From the NCBI RefSeq assembly GCF_038066595.1, contig NZ_JBBUTH010000001.1:1022127-1086126 (forward strand): a DNA stretch of 64,000 nt, read 5' to 3'. The notes beneath the pieces are model-generated. The model ran no database searches, was not told where the DNA came from, and was given only the letters and a program-made list of their open reading frames with translations. Made by a program: the position numbers and the translations under genes. This stretch comes from Pseudaquabacterium inlustre (GTDB lineage Bacteria; Pseudomonadota; Gammaproteobacteria; Burkholderiales; Burkholderiaceae_C). This document shows, piece after piece, positions 20,434 through 34,835 of this stretch (position 1 is its first letter; every line of letters starts with the position of its first letter).

Positions 20434-20468
20434 TGCGCGCCAACCGAGGCACGCGAACCCCATCCAAC

Positions 20469-26174
<5,706 letters not shown>

Positions 26175-26211
26175 GGTGTGGATGCGGGTGGCGCAGGGGT
26201 GGGGGCGGACC

Positions 26212-26217
26212 ATTCTA
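26212..26217 (-). promoter_or_regulatory. Candidate -10 box of uvrA
   Basis: TAGAAT on the minus strand, 37 nt before the uvrA start. No good -35 and no LexA-type box were seen in the 202-bp divergent region 26175-26376, which otherwise shows nothing recognisable. Confidence 0.3.
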
Positions 26218-26376
26218 GGCAGGCGCTCCCGGCGGCGGCGGACGCCACCCCCAAGCCCCGCCGGCCGGCACGCCCTCCCCGTCGGCGCACCGTCCACCGA
26301 GGGTCAGCACGTAGGCGGCGGCCCATGCGATTGGTCACACAATCGCGCCTCCGCGGATCATCGGAGGCAGTGGGCG

Positions 26377-27519
26377 ATGAACAAGAGTCGCAGGGTCGTG
26401 TGCGCAATGGCCGCCTCGCTGGGCCTGGCGGGGGCCATGCTGGCCTGGCCGGCCGCGGCACAGGCCCAGCTGCGCGTGGGCCAGACGGCCGGCCTCACCG
26501 GCGCCGTGGCGGCCACGGTGAAGGAAGCCACCGCCGGTGCGCGGCTGGCCTTCGCCCAGGTCAATGCCCAGGGCGGCATCGGGGGGCAGAAGGTCGAGCT
26601 GGTGCAGCTGGACGACCGCTTCGAGCCCGAACAGGCCGCCGCCAACGCCCGGAAGCTGGCCGACGAGGGGGTGATCTCGCTGTTCCTCACGCGCGGCACG
26701 CCGCACAACCAGGCCATCCTGCCGGTGCTGGCCCAGGCCAAGCTGCCTCTGGTGGGCCCCAGCACCGGCGCGATGCTGCTGCACCAGCCGGTCAACCCCT
26801 GGGTCTACAACGTGCGCGCCTCCTACCAGCGCGAGGCCGAGCGCATCGTGCGCCACCTGGTGCAGGTGGGCGTGTCGCGGCTGGCCATCGTGCAGGTGGC
26901 CGACAGCTTCGGTGACGCCGCCGCGGCCGGCGCGCTGCGCGGCTTCGGCGCCACGCTGAAGCCGGTGGCGCACCTCAAGTACGACCGCAGCAAGCCCGAC
27001 TTCGCGCCGGTGGTCAAGCAGCTGCTGGCCGCCGATGCGCAGGCGGTGCTGTTCCTGGGCTCGGGCACGGCCGTGGTCGACGGCATCAAGGCCCTGCGCG
27101 CGGCCGGCAGCGCCGCGCAGCTGGCCACGCTGTCGAACAACGCCTCGGCCGGCTTCGTCAAGTCGCTGGGCCCGCTGGCGCATGGCGTGATCGTCAGCCA
27201 GGTGCTGCCCAGCGAACGGGCGCTGGCCGTGCCGCTGGTCAAGGAGGCGCACGACCTGGTGGCGCAGTACCCGCAGCTGGCCGGCGAGGTGACGCCGGCC
27301 CTGCTGGAAGGCTATGCCAGCGCCAAGGTGCTGCTGGAGGGCCTGCGCCGCGCCGCCGCCGCGCGCGACCTCACCCGCACCGGCCTGCAGCGGGCGCTGG
27401 ACGGCCTGACCCGCTACAACCTGGGCGGGCTGGAGCTGAGCTACAGCGCCAGCGACCACAGCGGCCTGGACTACGCCGACCTGTCGATCGTCGGCGCCGA
27501 CGGACGCTTCAAGCGCTGA
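26377..27519 (+). CDS. ABC transporter substrate-binding protein, LivK type
   Basis: A 380-residue periplasmic binding protein with a signal peptide (about 1-30, ending AAAQAQ) and the Peripla_BP_6 fold used for branched-chain amino acids, amides and aromatic acids: GQTAGLTGAVAATVKEATAGARLAFAQVNAQGGIGGQKVELV at the start of the mature chain, and ALLEGYASAKVLLEGLRRA near the C terminus. The usual permease and ATPase genes are not adjacent, so it is an orphan receptor; it may serve a transporter elsewhere or act as a sensor input. The ATG at 26377 is chosen because it directly precedes the signal peptide. It is divergent from uvrA. Confidence 0.85.
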   Translation: MNKSRRVVCAMAASLGLAGAMLAWPAAAQAQLRVGQTAGLTGAVAATVKEATAGARLAFAQVNAQGGIGGQKVELVQLDDRFEPEQAAANARKLADEGVISLFLTRGTPHNQAILPVLAQAKLPLVGPSTGAMLLHQPVNPWVYNVRASYQREAERIVRHLVQVGVSRLAIVQVADSFGDAAAAGALRGFGATLKPVAHLKYDRSKPDFAPVVKQLLAADAQAVLFLGSGTAVVDGIKALRAAGSAAQLATLSNNASAGFVKSLGPLAHGVIVSQVLPSERALAVPLVKEAHDLVAQYPQLAGEVTPALLEGYASAKVLLEGLRRAAAARDLTRTGLQRALDGLTRYNLGGLELSYSASDHSGLDYADLSIVGADGRFKR

Positions 27520-27655
27520 GCGCCGGCCGCCGCGCCTGAAAGCGGTACCGCAACCGGTGGAAACACGTGGTTACGGGTGTTAGAGTCGCCGGGGGAAGGG
27601 AGTGGATCCGCATCGAGCCGAGAAACGGCCGCGGGCCGAGCTCGTCGCTGTACGG

Positions 27656-29692
27656 ATGACCGCTGACGCCCAAACGCCTTCATTGCTGCGCTGCCAGCGC
27701 GCACTCGCCTCGTCGCGAGACGGCTATTGGGAACACGACCTGCGCAACGGAGACCTGTGGCAATCGGCCAGTCTCCGCAGCCTGTTCGGGTTCGATCCCA
27801 ACGCCACCCTGCTGCCCGCCCGCCTGGTGCGCGGGCACATCCACCCCGATGACCGCGCCAGCGTGCTGGCCGCCTACCGCCAGGCGCTGGGCCGCGGCGG
27901 CCCCTTCGACTACGAGATCCGCGTGCGCGACGCGGCCGGCCAGTGGCGCTGGGTGCGCGGGCGCGGCCAGGTGTGGCCGGCCGACGATGGCCGCCCCGCC
28001 TTCGTCAGCGGCGCCGTCACCGACGTGCACCAGGAAAAGCTGGCCCGGCTGGACCTGGCCGCCCAGCAGCAGGCGCTGGAAGCCCTGGTGCAGGAGCGCA
28101 CCGCCCGCCTGGAGGCCGCGCTGGCCCTGGCCGAGCAGCGCCGCCAGGAGGCCGAACGCGCCGCCGCGGCCAAGAGCCGCTTCCTGGCGCACATGAGCCA
28201 CGAGATCCGCACGCCGCTGAACGGCGTGCTGGGCCTCACCGAGCTGGCGCTGCGCAGCGCCGACACGCCCGAGCTGCAGCGCTTCCTCAGCGCCGCGCAC
28301 CAGTCGGGCCAGGCCCTGCTGCAGACCATCAGCGACGTGCTGGACCTCTCGCGCATCGAGTCGGGCCATGCCGACCTGCGCCGCAAGCCCTTCGACGCCA
28401 CGCAGGCGCTGGCCGACACGCTGCGCGCGGTGATGCCGCTGGCGCGCCAACGCGACCTGCTGCTGATGTTCGACTGGGTGGGCGACGCGCACTGGCTGAT
28501 GGGCGACCCCGGCGGCCTGCGCCAGATCGTCACCAACCTGCTGGGCAATGCACTGAAGTTCACGCCGCAGGGCTCGGTGAGCCTGCGTGGCGTGTCGCGC
28601 CGCACCGACGACGGCCGCGTGGCGCTGGAGGTGCAGGTGGCCGACACCGGCCCCGGCATCCCGCCGGAGCGCCGTGCCCAGGTGTTCGAGCCCTTCGTGC
28701 AGGGCGACGAGAGCCTGTCGCGCGGCCATGGCGGCGCCGGCCTGGGCCTGGCCATCGCCACGCTGCTGGCCGAGGCCATGCACGGCCAGCTGACGCTGGA
28801 CTGCCCGGCGCAGGGCGGCTCGGTGTTCACGCTGCGCCTGTGCCTGGACGAGGCCGAGGCCCCAGCCCAGCCGGCCGAGCCGCCCGCATCGGCGCCAGGC
28901 CTGGCCTGGCTGGTCTACCACCGCGAAAGCGCGGGCCAGTGGCTGGCCGAGCGCCTGGCCCGCCTGGGCTGGCAGACGCAGGTGCTCGACAGCGTGGACG
29001 CCGCCACCGCGCTGGCCCGGCAGGCCGAGCGCGACGACGCGCCGCCACCCGACCTGGTGCTGCTGGCCGAGCCGGCGCTGCATGCCGACGTGGACCTGCC
29101 GGCACTGCGCCGCACCCTGCCCGACGCGCAGATGCGCCTGCTGGTGCGCCCCGACTGGCGCGACACCGCGCTGGAGACCACCGCCGCCGCGCTGCAGATG
29201 CGCCCGCTGGTGGCGCCGCTGACGCCGCGCCAGCTGCGCCACATCCTCACCTGCACCGACGACGGCCTGGGCGGCCACAGCAGCGGCACACGCCATGCCG
29301 AGCCGGCGTTGCAGCCCTCGGCCAACGTGCTGCTGGTGGAGGACAACGAGGTCAACCAGCTCGTCGGCCAGGAGCTGCTGCGCGCACTGGGCCTGCGGCC
29401 CACGCTGGCCGGCAACGGCGCCTCGGCGCTCACCGCCTGCATGGAGCAGCCGCCCGCGCTGGTGCTGATGGATCTGCAGCTGCCCGGCATGGACGGCCTG
29501 GAGACCACCCGCCGCCTGCGGGCGCTGCAGCGCGAGCAGCGCTGGCCCGGCGCGCCCATCGTGGCGCTGACTGCCCACGCCAGCCCCGAGGACCATGCCG
29601 CCTGCCGTGCCGCCGGCATGGACGGCGTGCTGACCAAGCCGCTGCAGCTGGACACGCTGCGCCGCCGCCTGGCGCGCTGGCTGGCCGCCTGA
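27656..29692 (+). CDS. Hybrid sensor histidine kinase (PAS-HisKA-HATPase-pseudoREC-REC)
   Basis: A 678-residue cytoplasmic kinase without membrane segments. An N-terminal PAS/PAC domain (GYWEHDLRNGDLW to the WRWVRGRGQVW region, about 20-130) is followed by a coiled coil, an H-box MSHEIRTPLNG with phospho-acceptor His182, an N-box ending NLLGNALKFTPQG, and G boxes DTGPGIPPE and GGAGLGLAI. Next comes a receiver-like domain lacking the aspartate (DLVLLAEPAL), then an intact receiver with VEDNEVN and phospho-acceptor Asp606 in LVLMDLQLPGMDG. ATG at 27656 is used; a GTG at 27602 is an alternative but its purine-rich leader is too close to it. The winged-helix regulator downstream is a candidate partner. 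Confidence 0.9.
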   Translation: MTADAQTPSLLRCQRALASSRDGYWEHDLRNGDLWQSASLRSLFGFDPNATLLPARLVRGHIHPDDRASVLAAYRQALGRGGPFDYEIRVRDAAGQWRWVRGRGQVWPADDGRPAFVSGAVTDVHQEKLARLDLAAQQQALEALVQERTARLEAALALAEQRRQEAERAAAAKSRFLAHMSHEIRTPLNGVLGLTELALRSADTPELQRFLSAAHQSGQALLQTISDVLDLSRIESGHADLRRKPFDATQALADTLRAVMPLARQRDLLLMFDWVGDAHWLMGDPGGLRQIVTNLLGNALKFTPQGSVSLRGVSRRTDDGRVALEVQVADTGPGIPPERRAQVFEPFVQGDESLSRGHGGAGLGLAIATLLAEAMHGQLTLDCPAQGGSVFTLRLCLDEAEAPAQPAEPPASAPGLAWLVYHRESAGQWLAERLARLGWQTQVLDSVDAATALARQAERDDAPPPDLVLLAEPALHADVDLPALRRTLPDAQMRLLVRPDWRDTALETTAAALQMRPLVAPLTPRQLRHILTCTDDGLGGHSSGTRHAEPALQPSANVLLVEDNEVNQLVGQELLRALGLRPTLAGNGASALTACMEQPPALVLMDLQLPGMDGLETTRRLRALQREQRWPGAPIVALTAHASPEDHAACRAAGMDGVLTKPLQLDTLRRRLARWLAA

Positions 29693-29703
29693 CGCCCGCG
29701 CCC

Positions 29704-29739
29704 CCCGCACGCCCTGCCTTGCGCGGCGGGGCGTGCGGG
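29704..29739. terminator. Strong hairpin between kinase and regulator genes
   Basis: CCCGCACGCCC (29704-29714) pairs perfectly with GGGCGTGCGGG (29729-29739) around a 14-nt loop. No T-run follows on either strand, so termination is only possible. A weak promoter-like pair, TTGCTG (29762-29767) and TAAATA (29784-29789), lies downstream, so the regulator may have its own promoter. Confidence 0.4.
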
Positions 29740-29852
29740 AGGGCGTGGCGGACGGCCCATGTTGCTGGCCGGTGAACGCCAGGTAAATAGCCCTTCGGCG
29801 GGCCGACTGATCGCGCCTTGGCGGGCCCCGCCGGCCGCGTACCGTTGCTGCC

Positions 29853-30755
29853 ATGTCCGCCACTGCCCATTCCCTGCCCGAGCCCGCCGCGCCGTCCGTT
29901 CCTGCACGGGTGCTGGTGGTCGACCCCGACGCACGCATGCAGCAATGGCTGGCGCAATGCCTGCGCCCGCATGGCCACCGCGTGCACACCACCACCGAGG
30001 CCGAGGCCATCGCCCTGGCGCCGGCCCGCGGCTTCGACCTGGTGCTGATGAGCCCGCGCGCCACGACGGCGCGCGATGCACGGGCCGGCCACGGCGGCGG
30101 CGATGCCTGGCAGCGCCTGCGCGGCCTGCGCGACGCGGCCCCGCGTCTGCCGGTGATCGTGCTGCAACCCCATGCCGACGCCACCGACCGCGCCGTGGCG
30201 CTGGAACTGGGCGCCGACGCGGTGGTGGATGGCGAGTGCGGGCCGCGCGAGCTGCGCGCCCGCGTCAGCGCCCTGCTGCGCCGCCACCGCGAGGACCGTC
30301 TCGGGCTGCCGCCCGAGGCCCGCGGCAGCGGCGGCTGGCGGCTCGACCCCGCCCGCCGCGGGGTGCACACGCCGCCCTCGGCCCCGGAGCCCGACGCGGC
30401 GCCGCCGGAACGCTTCATCCCGCTGTCGCCCAGCGAGTTCCGCCTGCTGCGCGCGCTGATGCAGCGCCCGGGCCGGCCGCTGGGCCGCAGCGAGCTGCTG
30501 GAGCTGGCGCTGGGCGCCGCCCATGCGCAGCGCGACCGCAGCATCGACCTGCTGGTCTCGCGCCTGCGCCGCACGCTGGGCGACGACCCGGTGTCACCGC
30601 GTCTGATCCGCACGGTGCGCGGCCAGGGCTACTGTTTTCTGCCGCTCCACGACAGTGTTGTGCTGAGCCAGGCGCCGATGGTGTCAAGCGCCTCACACGA
30701 TGGCGACACCGGATTGACAGACCGCGCCGAGGATCACATCACCGGCACTCCGTGA
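29853..30755 (+). CDS. Winged-helix response regulator with degenerate receiver
   Basis: A 300-residue OmpR-like regulator. The N-terminal receiver fold is recognisable (RVLVVDPDARMQQWLAQCLRPHGHRV) but its phosphorylation pocket is lost: the acceptor aspartate position is serine (Ser67 in DLVLMSPRA), the switch Thr/Ser region reads VIVLQPHAD, and the conserved lysine before the last helix is replaced (VVDGECGPREL). The C-terminal DNA-binding domain is intact, with LSPSEFRLLRALMQRPGRPLGRSELLELA and the recognition and wing part RSIDLLVSRLRRTLGDD...LIRTVRGQGYCF. It is therefore probably controlled without phosphorylation, by expression, ligand or protein contact. It follows a hybrid kinase by 160 bp and precedes an EF-hand gene by 73 bp. 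Confidence 0.88.
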   Translation: MSATAHSLPEPAAPSVPARVLVVDPDARMQQWLAQCLRPHGHRVHTTTEAEAIALAPARGFDLVLMSPRATTARDARAGHGGGDAWQRLRGLRDAAPRLPVIVLQPHADATDRAVALELGADAVVDGECGPRELRARVSALLRRHREDRLGLPPEARGSGGWRLDPARRGVHTPPSAPEPDAAPPERFIPLSPSEFRLLRALMQRPGRPLGRSELLELALGAAHAQRDRSIDLLVSRLRRTLGDDPVSPRLIRTVRGQGYCFLPLHDSVVLSQAPMVSSASHDGDTGLTDRAEDHITGTP

Positions 30756-30828
30756 CCGCCAGTGACCGAGCTTGGCGGGCCGACGGCACACCGGCTCACC
30801 TCATCGACCGACGCACGAAAGGTTCACG

Positions 30829-31584
30829 ATGCAAGTCTCCTCCTCCTCCTCGATGCAGGCCAGCCAGGCCTGGGCCATGCAGGCCCTCAACCGGGCGGCC
30901 AGCCAGGCCACGGCCAGTGGCAGCACCCAGGGCACCAGCGGCAGCAGCTTTGCCGCCATCGCCCAGCAGGCCGGCGAGGCCGGCCGCAGCGGCCCGCCCC
31001 CGGGCCCGCCGCCCGATGCCGCCAGCGGCGGCAGCGCGATGTCGGGCATGTCGACGATGCAGTTTGCCGGCATGGGTGGCATGGGCGGGGCGGAAGGCGC
31101 CGGCGGCCCGCCGCCCGACCCGATCGCCTCGCTGGACAGCGACGGCGACGGCAGCGTCTCGGGCAGCGAGTTCGGCCTGGACAGCGCCAGCGAGGCGGCC
31201 CAGTCCTTCTTTTCGGCCATCGACACCAGCGGCGACGGCAGCCTGAGCAGCGACGAGATCAGCGCGATGCGCGACCAGATGATGGCCGCGCACGAGGCCG
31301 AGCGCGCCAGTGCCAGCGAAGGCACCGACGCCACCAGCGGCACGCAGGCCACGCAAGGCCCGCAGGGCCCGCACGGCCACCATGGCGGCCCGCCGCCCGC
31401 CGCCAGCAGCAGCGACGAGGACAGCACCGGCACCAGCACCACCGGCAGCACGTCCGGCACCACATCCGGCAACAGCACCGCCAGCTTCGACGCCAAGGCC
31501 ATGATCGAGAAGATCGCCCAGGCCTATGCGGCCTATGCCGCCTCGCAGGTGTCGGCGACCAGCAGCCTGACCGCCACCGCCTGA
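30829..31584 (+). CDS. EF-hand calcium-binding protein, low complexity
   Basis: A 251-residue protein with two canonical 12-residue EF-hand loops, DSDGDGSVSGSE (103-114) and DTSGDGSLSSDE (132-143). Around them the chain is Ser/Ala/Gly/Pro/Met-rich: a serine run after MQV, a methionine-glycine stretch near 71-90, a Gly-His-Pro stretch near 170-180 and a Ser/Thr/Gly tail. No signal peptide is evident. Similar two-EF-hand proteins with disordered flanks are common in Burkholderiales and Xanthomonadales and are functionally unassigned. The ATG at 30829 is preferred over an in-frame start 57 bp upstream. It may be the target of the adjacent regulator. Confidence 0.8.
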   Translation: MQVSSSSSMQASQAWAMQALNRAASQATASGSTQGTSGSSFAAIAQQAGEAGRSGPPPGPPPDAASGGSAMSGMSTMQFAGMGGMGGAEGAGGPPPDPIASLDSDGDGSVSGSEFGLDSASEAAQSFFSAIDTSGDGSLSSDEISAMRDQMMAAHEAERASASEGTDATSGTQATQGPQGPHGHHGGPPPAASSSDEDSTGTSTTGSTSGTTSGNSTASFDAKAMIEKIAQAYAAYAASQVSATSSLTATA

Positions 31585-31613
31585 GGCGCTGCCGCGCCGC
31601 CGCGCGCGCCGGC

Positions 31614-32546
31614 TCAGTAGCGCTCGGGGACGAACATCTCCGGCGGTACCGGGTGGCGCACGTAGTCGGCGTGGCGCTCGCGCGGTGGCAGGTGCACCGG
31701 CGCGCGCTCGACCTCGTGGTAGCTGAACTGGCCGAGCAGGTGCGCGATGCAGTTCAGCCGCGCGCGCTTCTTGTCCACCGCCTGCACCACCCACCACGGC
31801 GCCTCGGGAATGTGGGTGCGCTCGAGCATGGCCTCCTTGGCGGCGGTGTAGGCCTCCCAGCGGCGGCGGCTTTCCAGGTCCATCGGGCTCAGCTTCCACT
31901 GCTTCAGCGGATCGTGGATGCGGCCGAGGAAGCGCACATGCTGCTCCTCGTCGGTGATCGAGAACCAGTACTTGATCAGCCGGATGCCCGATCGCACCAG
32001 CATGCGCTCGAACTCCGGCACCGAGCGGAAGAACTCCTCCACGTCGTCGTCGGAGCAAAAGCCCATCACCCGCTCGACGCCGGCGCGGTTGTACCAGCTG
32101 CGGTCGAACAGCACCATCTCGCCGGCCGCCGGCAGGTGCGGCACGTAGCGCTGGAAGTACCACTGGGTCTTCTCGCGGTCGTTGGGTGCCGGCAGCGCCA
32201 CCACGCGGCACACGCGCGGGTTCAGCCGCTGCGTGATGCGCTTGATGGCGCCGCCCTTGCCGGCCGCGTCGCGGCCCTCGAACAGGATCACCACCTTCTG
32301 CCGCGTGTGGGCCACCCAGTCCTGCAGCGTCACCAGCTCGCGCTGCAGGCGGAACAGCTCGCGGAAGTAGGCCACGCGCGCGCTGCGCGTGCCGGCGTCG
32401 TCGGCCGGAGTCTCGCGCTCCAGCTGCGCCAGGGCATCGTCGACGGTGCGGTCCTCGATCTCGAGTTCGAGCTCCTCGTCGTAGCCGTCGAGCAGGTCGG
32501 CGCGGATGCGCGCCATCAGGTCATCGTGTTCCGGATTCAGGGGCAT
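31614..32546 (-). CDS. ppk2: Polyphosphate kinase 2
   Basis: A 310-residue PPK2-family enzyme, which transfers phosphate between polyphosphate and nucleotides. Walker A is GRDAAGKG (91-98) in VVILFEGRDAAGKGGAIKR; the Walker B and lid region is VLFDRSWYNRAGVERVMGFC; further family blocks are LIKYWFSITDEEQ and DPLKQWKLSPMDLESRRRWEAY. An acidic helical extension precedes the kinase domain. The ATG at 32546 starts just before that extension. It is divergent from zntB with 108 bp between starts and convergent with the EF-hand gene (29 bp between stops). Confidence 0.94.
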   Translation of the reverse strand: MPLNPEHDDLMARIRADLLDGYDEELELEIEDRTVDDALAQLERETPADDAGTRSARVAYFRELFRLQRELVTLQDWVAHTRQKVVILFEGRDAAGKGGAIKRITQRLNPRVCRVVALPAPNDREKTQWYFQRYVPHLPAAGEMVLFDRSWYNRAGVERVMGFCSDDDVEEFFRSVPEFERMLVRSGIRLIKYWFSITDEEQHVRFLGRIHDPLKQWKLSPMDLESRRRWEAYTAAKEAMLERTHIPEAPWWVVQAVDKKRARLNCIAHLLGQFSYHEVERAPVHLPPRERHADYVRHPVPPEMFVPERY

Positions 32547-32654
32547 GGCAGCGGCAGGCGGCCACAATGGGCCGGCGATCGAAAGCCGGATGCTTGGCCT
32601 TGTGTGTGACATCACCGTGACACAGGCCCGTGCCAGCATCGCCCACCCCCGACG

Positions 32655-33683
32655 ATGAGCACCCCCCTGACCCACCCCCTGCCGGCTTATGGCGCCGACG
32701 AGCACGGCCTGATCTGCGGCTACCGCTGCGCGCCGGGCCAGGCGCCCGAGGCCCTGCCCGCGCTGGGCCCTGGCGACGAGGTGCTGGAGGCCCCGCCCGG
32801 CGGCTTCGTGTGGCTGCACTTCAACCTGGGCCACACCGGCGCCGAGCCCTGGCTGCGCCGCCATGCCGGGCTGGAGGATTCGTTCTTCGAGGACCTGAGC
32901 GAGGGCTCGCGCGCCACGCGCATCGAGCGCGAGGGCGACGCGCTGTTCGCGGTGATCAACGATGTCACCTACGACTTCAGCTTCGACGCCAGCGATGTGG
33001 CCACGCTGTGGGTGTGGGTGACCGAGCGCCTGGTGGTGAGCGCGCGGCGCCACCCGCTGCGCTCGATCGACCGGCTGCGCATGGCGGTCAAGCGCGGCGA
33101 CACGCTGGACACCAGCCTGGCGCTGCTGGACCACCTGCTGCGCGACCAGGCCGACGAACTGCAGCGCATCGTGCGCCGCGTGGCCAACCGGCTCGACGAC
33201 ATCGAGGACGCCGTGCTGGCCGGCCACCACGAGCGCCATACCGCCGAGTTGGGCCGGCTGCGGCGCCTGATGGTGCGGCTGCAGCGCCTGCTGGCCCCCG
33301 AGCCCGGCGCGCTGATGCGCACGCTGGCCAACCCGCCGCGCTGGGTGTCGGGCCCCGACCGGCAAGGCCTCAATCACGCCAGCGAGGAGTTCGCGCTGGT
33401 GCTGCGCGACGTGGGCGCGGTGCAGGAGCGCATCAAGCTGATGCAGGACGAGGCTGCCACCCGTGTGGCCGAGGAGAACAACCGCAGCCTGTTCGTGCTG
33501 ACCATGGTGACGGTGCTGGCGCTGCCGATCAATCTGATCGCCGGCCTGATGGGCATGAACGTGGGCGGCATCCCGCTGGCCGACCACCCGCACGGCTTCT
33601 GGGCCATGCTGGCCATCATCGCGGTGCTGACCGCGGCCATCGCCGGACTGGTGCTGTGGCGCCTGCGACCACGGCGCAGCTGA
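32655..33683 (+). CDS. zntB: CorA-family zinc/magnesium transporter, ZntB-like
   Basis: A 342-residue cation transporter. A long cytoplasmic alpha/beta domain and stalk helix are followed by two C-terminal membrane helices, with the signature GMN at residues 300-302 in IAGLMGMNVGGIPL. The GMNVGG form and the acidic-free loop fit ZntB (zinc) better than CorA (magnesium), but ion choice is not proven by sequence. Pentameric inner-membrane channel expected. Confidence 0.88.
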   Translation: MSTPLTHPLPAYGADEHGLICGYRCAPGQAPEALPALGPGDEVLEAPPGGFVWLHFNLGHTGAEPWLRRHAGLEDSFFEDLSEGSRATRIEREGDALFAVINDVTYDFSFDASDVATLWVWVTERLVVSARRHPLRSIDRLRMAVKRGDTLDTSLALLDHLLRDQADELQRIVRRVANRLDDIEDAVLAGHHERHTAELGRLRRLMVRLQRLLAPEPGALMRTLANPPRWVSGPDRQGLNHASEEFALVLRDVGAVQERIKLMQDEAATRVAEENNRSLFVLTMVTVLALPINLIAGLMGMNVGGIPLADHPHGFWAMLAIIAVLTAAIAGLVLWRLRPRRS

Positions 33684-33775
33684 GGCGCCCAGTGCCGGGC
33701 TGATCGTTTCGGCCAATGCCACCGGGCGGGCCGGCCATCGCGGCCGGCGGGCCGCTGCGGCATGCTCGCGAGTGC

Positions 33776-34249
33776 ATGAGCCCGACCAAGACCGCCACCT
33801 CGACCGCCCAACCCGCTGCAGCCTCCCCGGCCAAGGCCCTGCATGGCCGCGACCGGCATGTGCCTTTCATCGAGCACCTGGGCGTGCGCCGCGTGCGCGC
33901 CGACCATGGCGAGGCGCTGATCGAGCTGGATCTGCGGCCCGAGTTGTGCAACAACCACGGCGGTGGCCACGGCGGCGTGTTGATGACGCTGCTGGACTGC
34001 GCAATGGCCCACGCCGCGCTGAGCCGCATCGACTACAGCCGCGAGGTGGTGACGGTGGACATGCACATCGCCTTCATGCATCCGGCCTCGGGCCGCCTGT
34101 CCGCCACCGGCAAGGCCACCGGCGGCGGCCGCTCGGTGTGCTTCTGCGAGGCCGAGGTGCACGACGAGCATGGCCATGTGGTGGCCAAGAGCATGGGCAC
34201 GTTCCGGTATCGGGCGCCGGCGACGGGGGATGGGCCGGGGCGGGTTTGA
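33776..34249 (+). CDS. PaaI-family hotdog thioesterase
   Basis: A 157-residue hotdog-fold protein. The core LCNNHGGGHGGVLMTLLDCAMAHAAL carries the PaaI/YdiI thioesterase motif in which HGG and the following acidic residue form the active site; VTVDMHIAFMHPASG is the central strand pair. The family hydrolyses acyl- or aryl-CoA esters. The N-terminal about 25 residues are a Thr/Ala/Pro-rich extension. It stands just upstream of repeat copy B and the acyl-CoA operon, with which it shares a CoA-ester theme; transcription across the 586-bp gap is uncertain. Confidence 0.85.
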   Translation: MSPTKTATSTAQPAAASPAKALHGRDRHVPFIEHLGVRRVRADHGEALIELDLRPELCNNHGGGHGGVLMTLLDCAMAHAALSRIDYSREVVTVDMHIAFMHPASGRLSATGKATGGGRSVCFCEAEVHDEHGHVVAKSMGTFRYRAPATGDGPGRV

Positions 34250-34289
34250 TCTCATCCTTGTTGCTGTCTGCTTGCCGGGGTCGGCACAC

Positions 34290-34428
34290 GGCCAAGGCCG
34301 CCGGGTAGCCGCCCGGCTCCATGTCCCCCGCCAAGGTGCTCCCGCACCTCGGCTCCTCCTTGACTTACGCCGGACGGCTACCCGGCGTCCTCGTCCCGAG
34401 ACACCGTGACAAGGCACGAGCCGCATGC
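34290..34428 (-). ncRNA. Candidate structured RNA, copy B
   Basis: Minus-strand copy of the module described at 20296-20433, 139 nt long. The variable stem reads GCCGAGGTGC with GCACCTTGGC around GGGA (9 of 10 pairs), so three base-pair positions have changed on both sides relative to copy A. The first stem, CGCCGGGT with GTCCGGCG around AGCC, is also kept; linker GTAAGTCAAGGAGGAGC has one change. On the minus strand the palindromic element lies directly 5' of it. Confidence 0.5.
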
Positions 34429-34440
34429 GGAAACCGTGCC

Positions 34441-34682
34441 GCCAAGCCGTGCCCGGGTGTCCGGCGCAGCGAATCTGCGCTGGCGAGGCGCGCAGGAGGC
34501 GTGGCGGCGGGCGTGAGCCCGCATCGACCTCTGACTCGCATCGCTTGTCCGAGCACAGTGAGCGTCAGCGAACGGCGCGAGTTGCGATGCGCCGCCACGC
34601 CTTCGAGCACCGCAGCGAAGTCCGATGCGCAGCATCGGACCAGCGCAGTTGAGCGGCGCCGGACACCCGGGCACGGCTTGGC
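34441..34682. repeat. 242-bp palindromic element, copy B
   Basis: Perfect 27-bp terminal inverted repeats (34441-34467 and 34656-34682; they begin GCCAAGCCGTGCCCGGGTGT). The inverted symmetry continues imperfectly inward (CTGCGCTGG with CCAGCGCAG; GGCGTGGCGGCG with CGCCGCCACGCC) and includes an internal hairpin TCCGATGC with GCATCGGA. No credible coding capacity and no transposase. MITE-like. No clear target-site duplication. The rest of the gap 34250-34835 shows only the RNA candidate and a good AAGGAGA ribosome-binding site at 34822-34828. Confidence 0.8.
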
Positions 34683-34835
34683 TCGCTCCGACGAAAGCAG
34701 CGCGAAACTCCTCGTAAACCCACACAAAAGCCTGAGCGTTTCGGCCAATCCCCAGCCACCCTCCCTGCCATTGCCCCAACAAGATCCCGGCGCGCACACT
34801 CAAACCAGAACCTGAGCCGCGAAGGAGACAAAGGC

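Noticed and set aside
34321..34815. Small frames inside the repeat elements (also 41926-42288 and the conserved MEPGGYPAALA start in all three copies)
   Set aside because: They arise from the repeat sequence itself; frames diverge or stop soon outside the conserved DNA, and conservation follows base pairing rather than codons.
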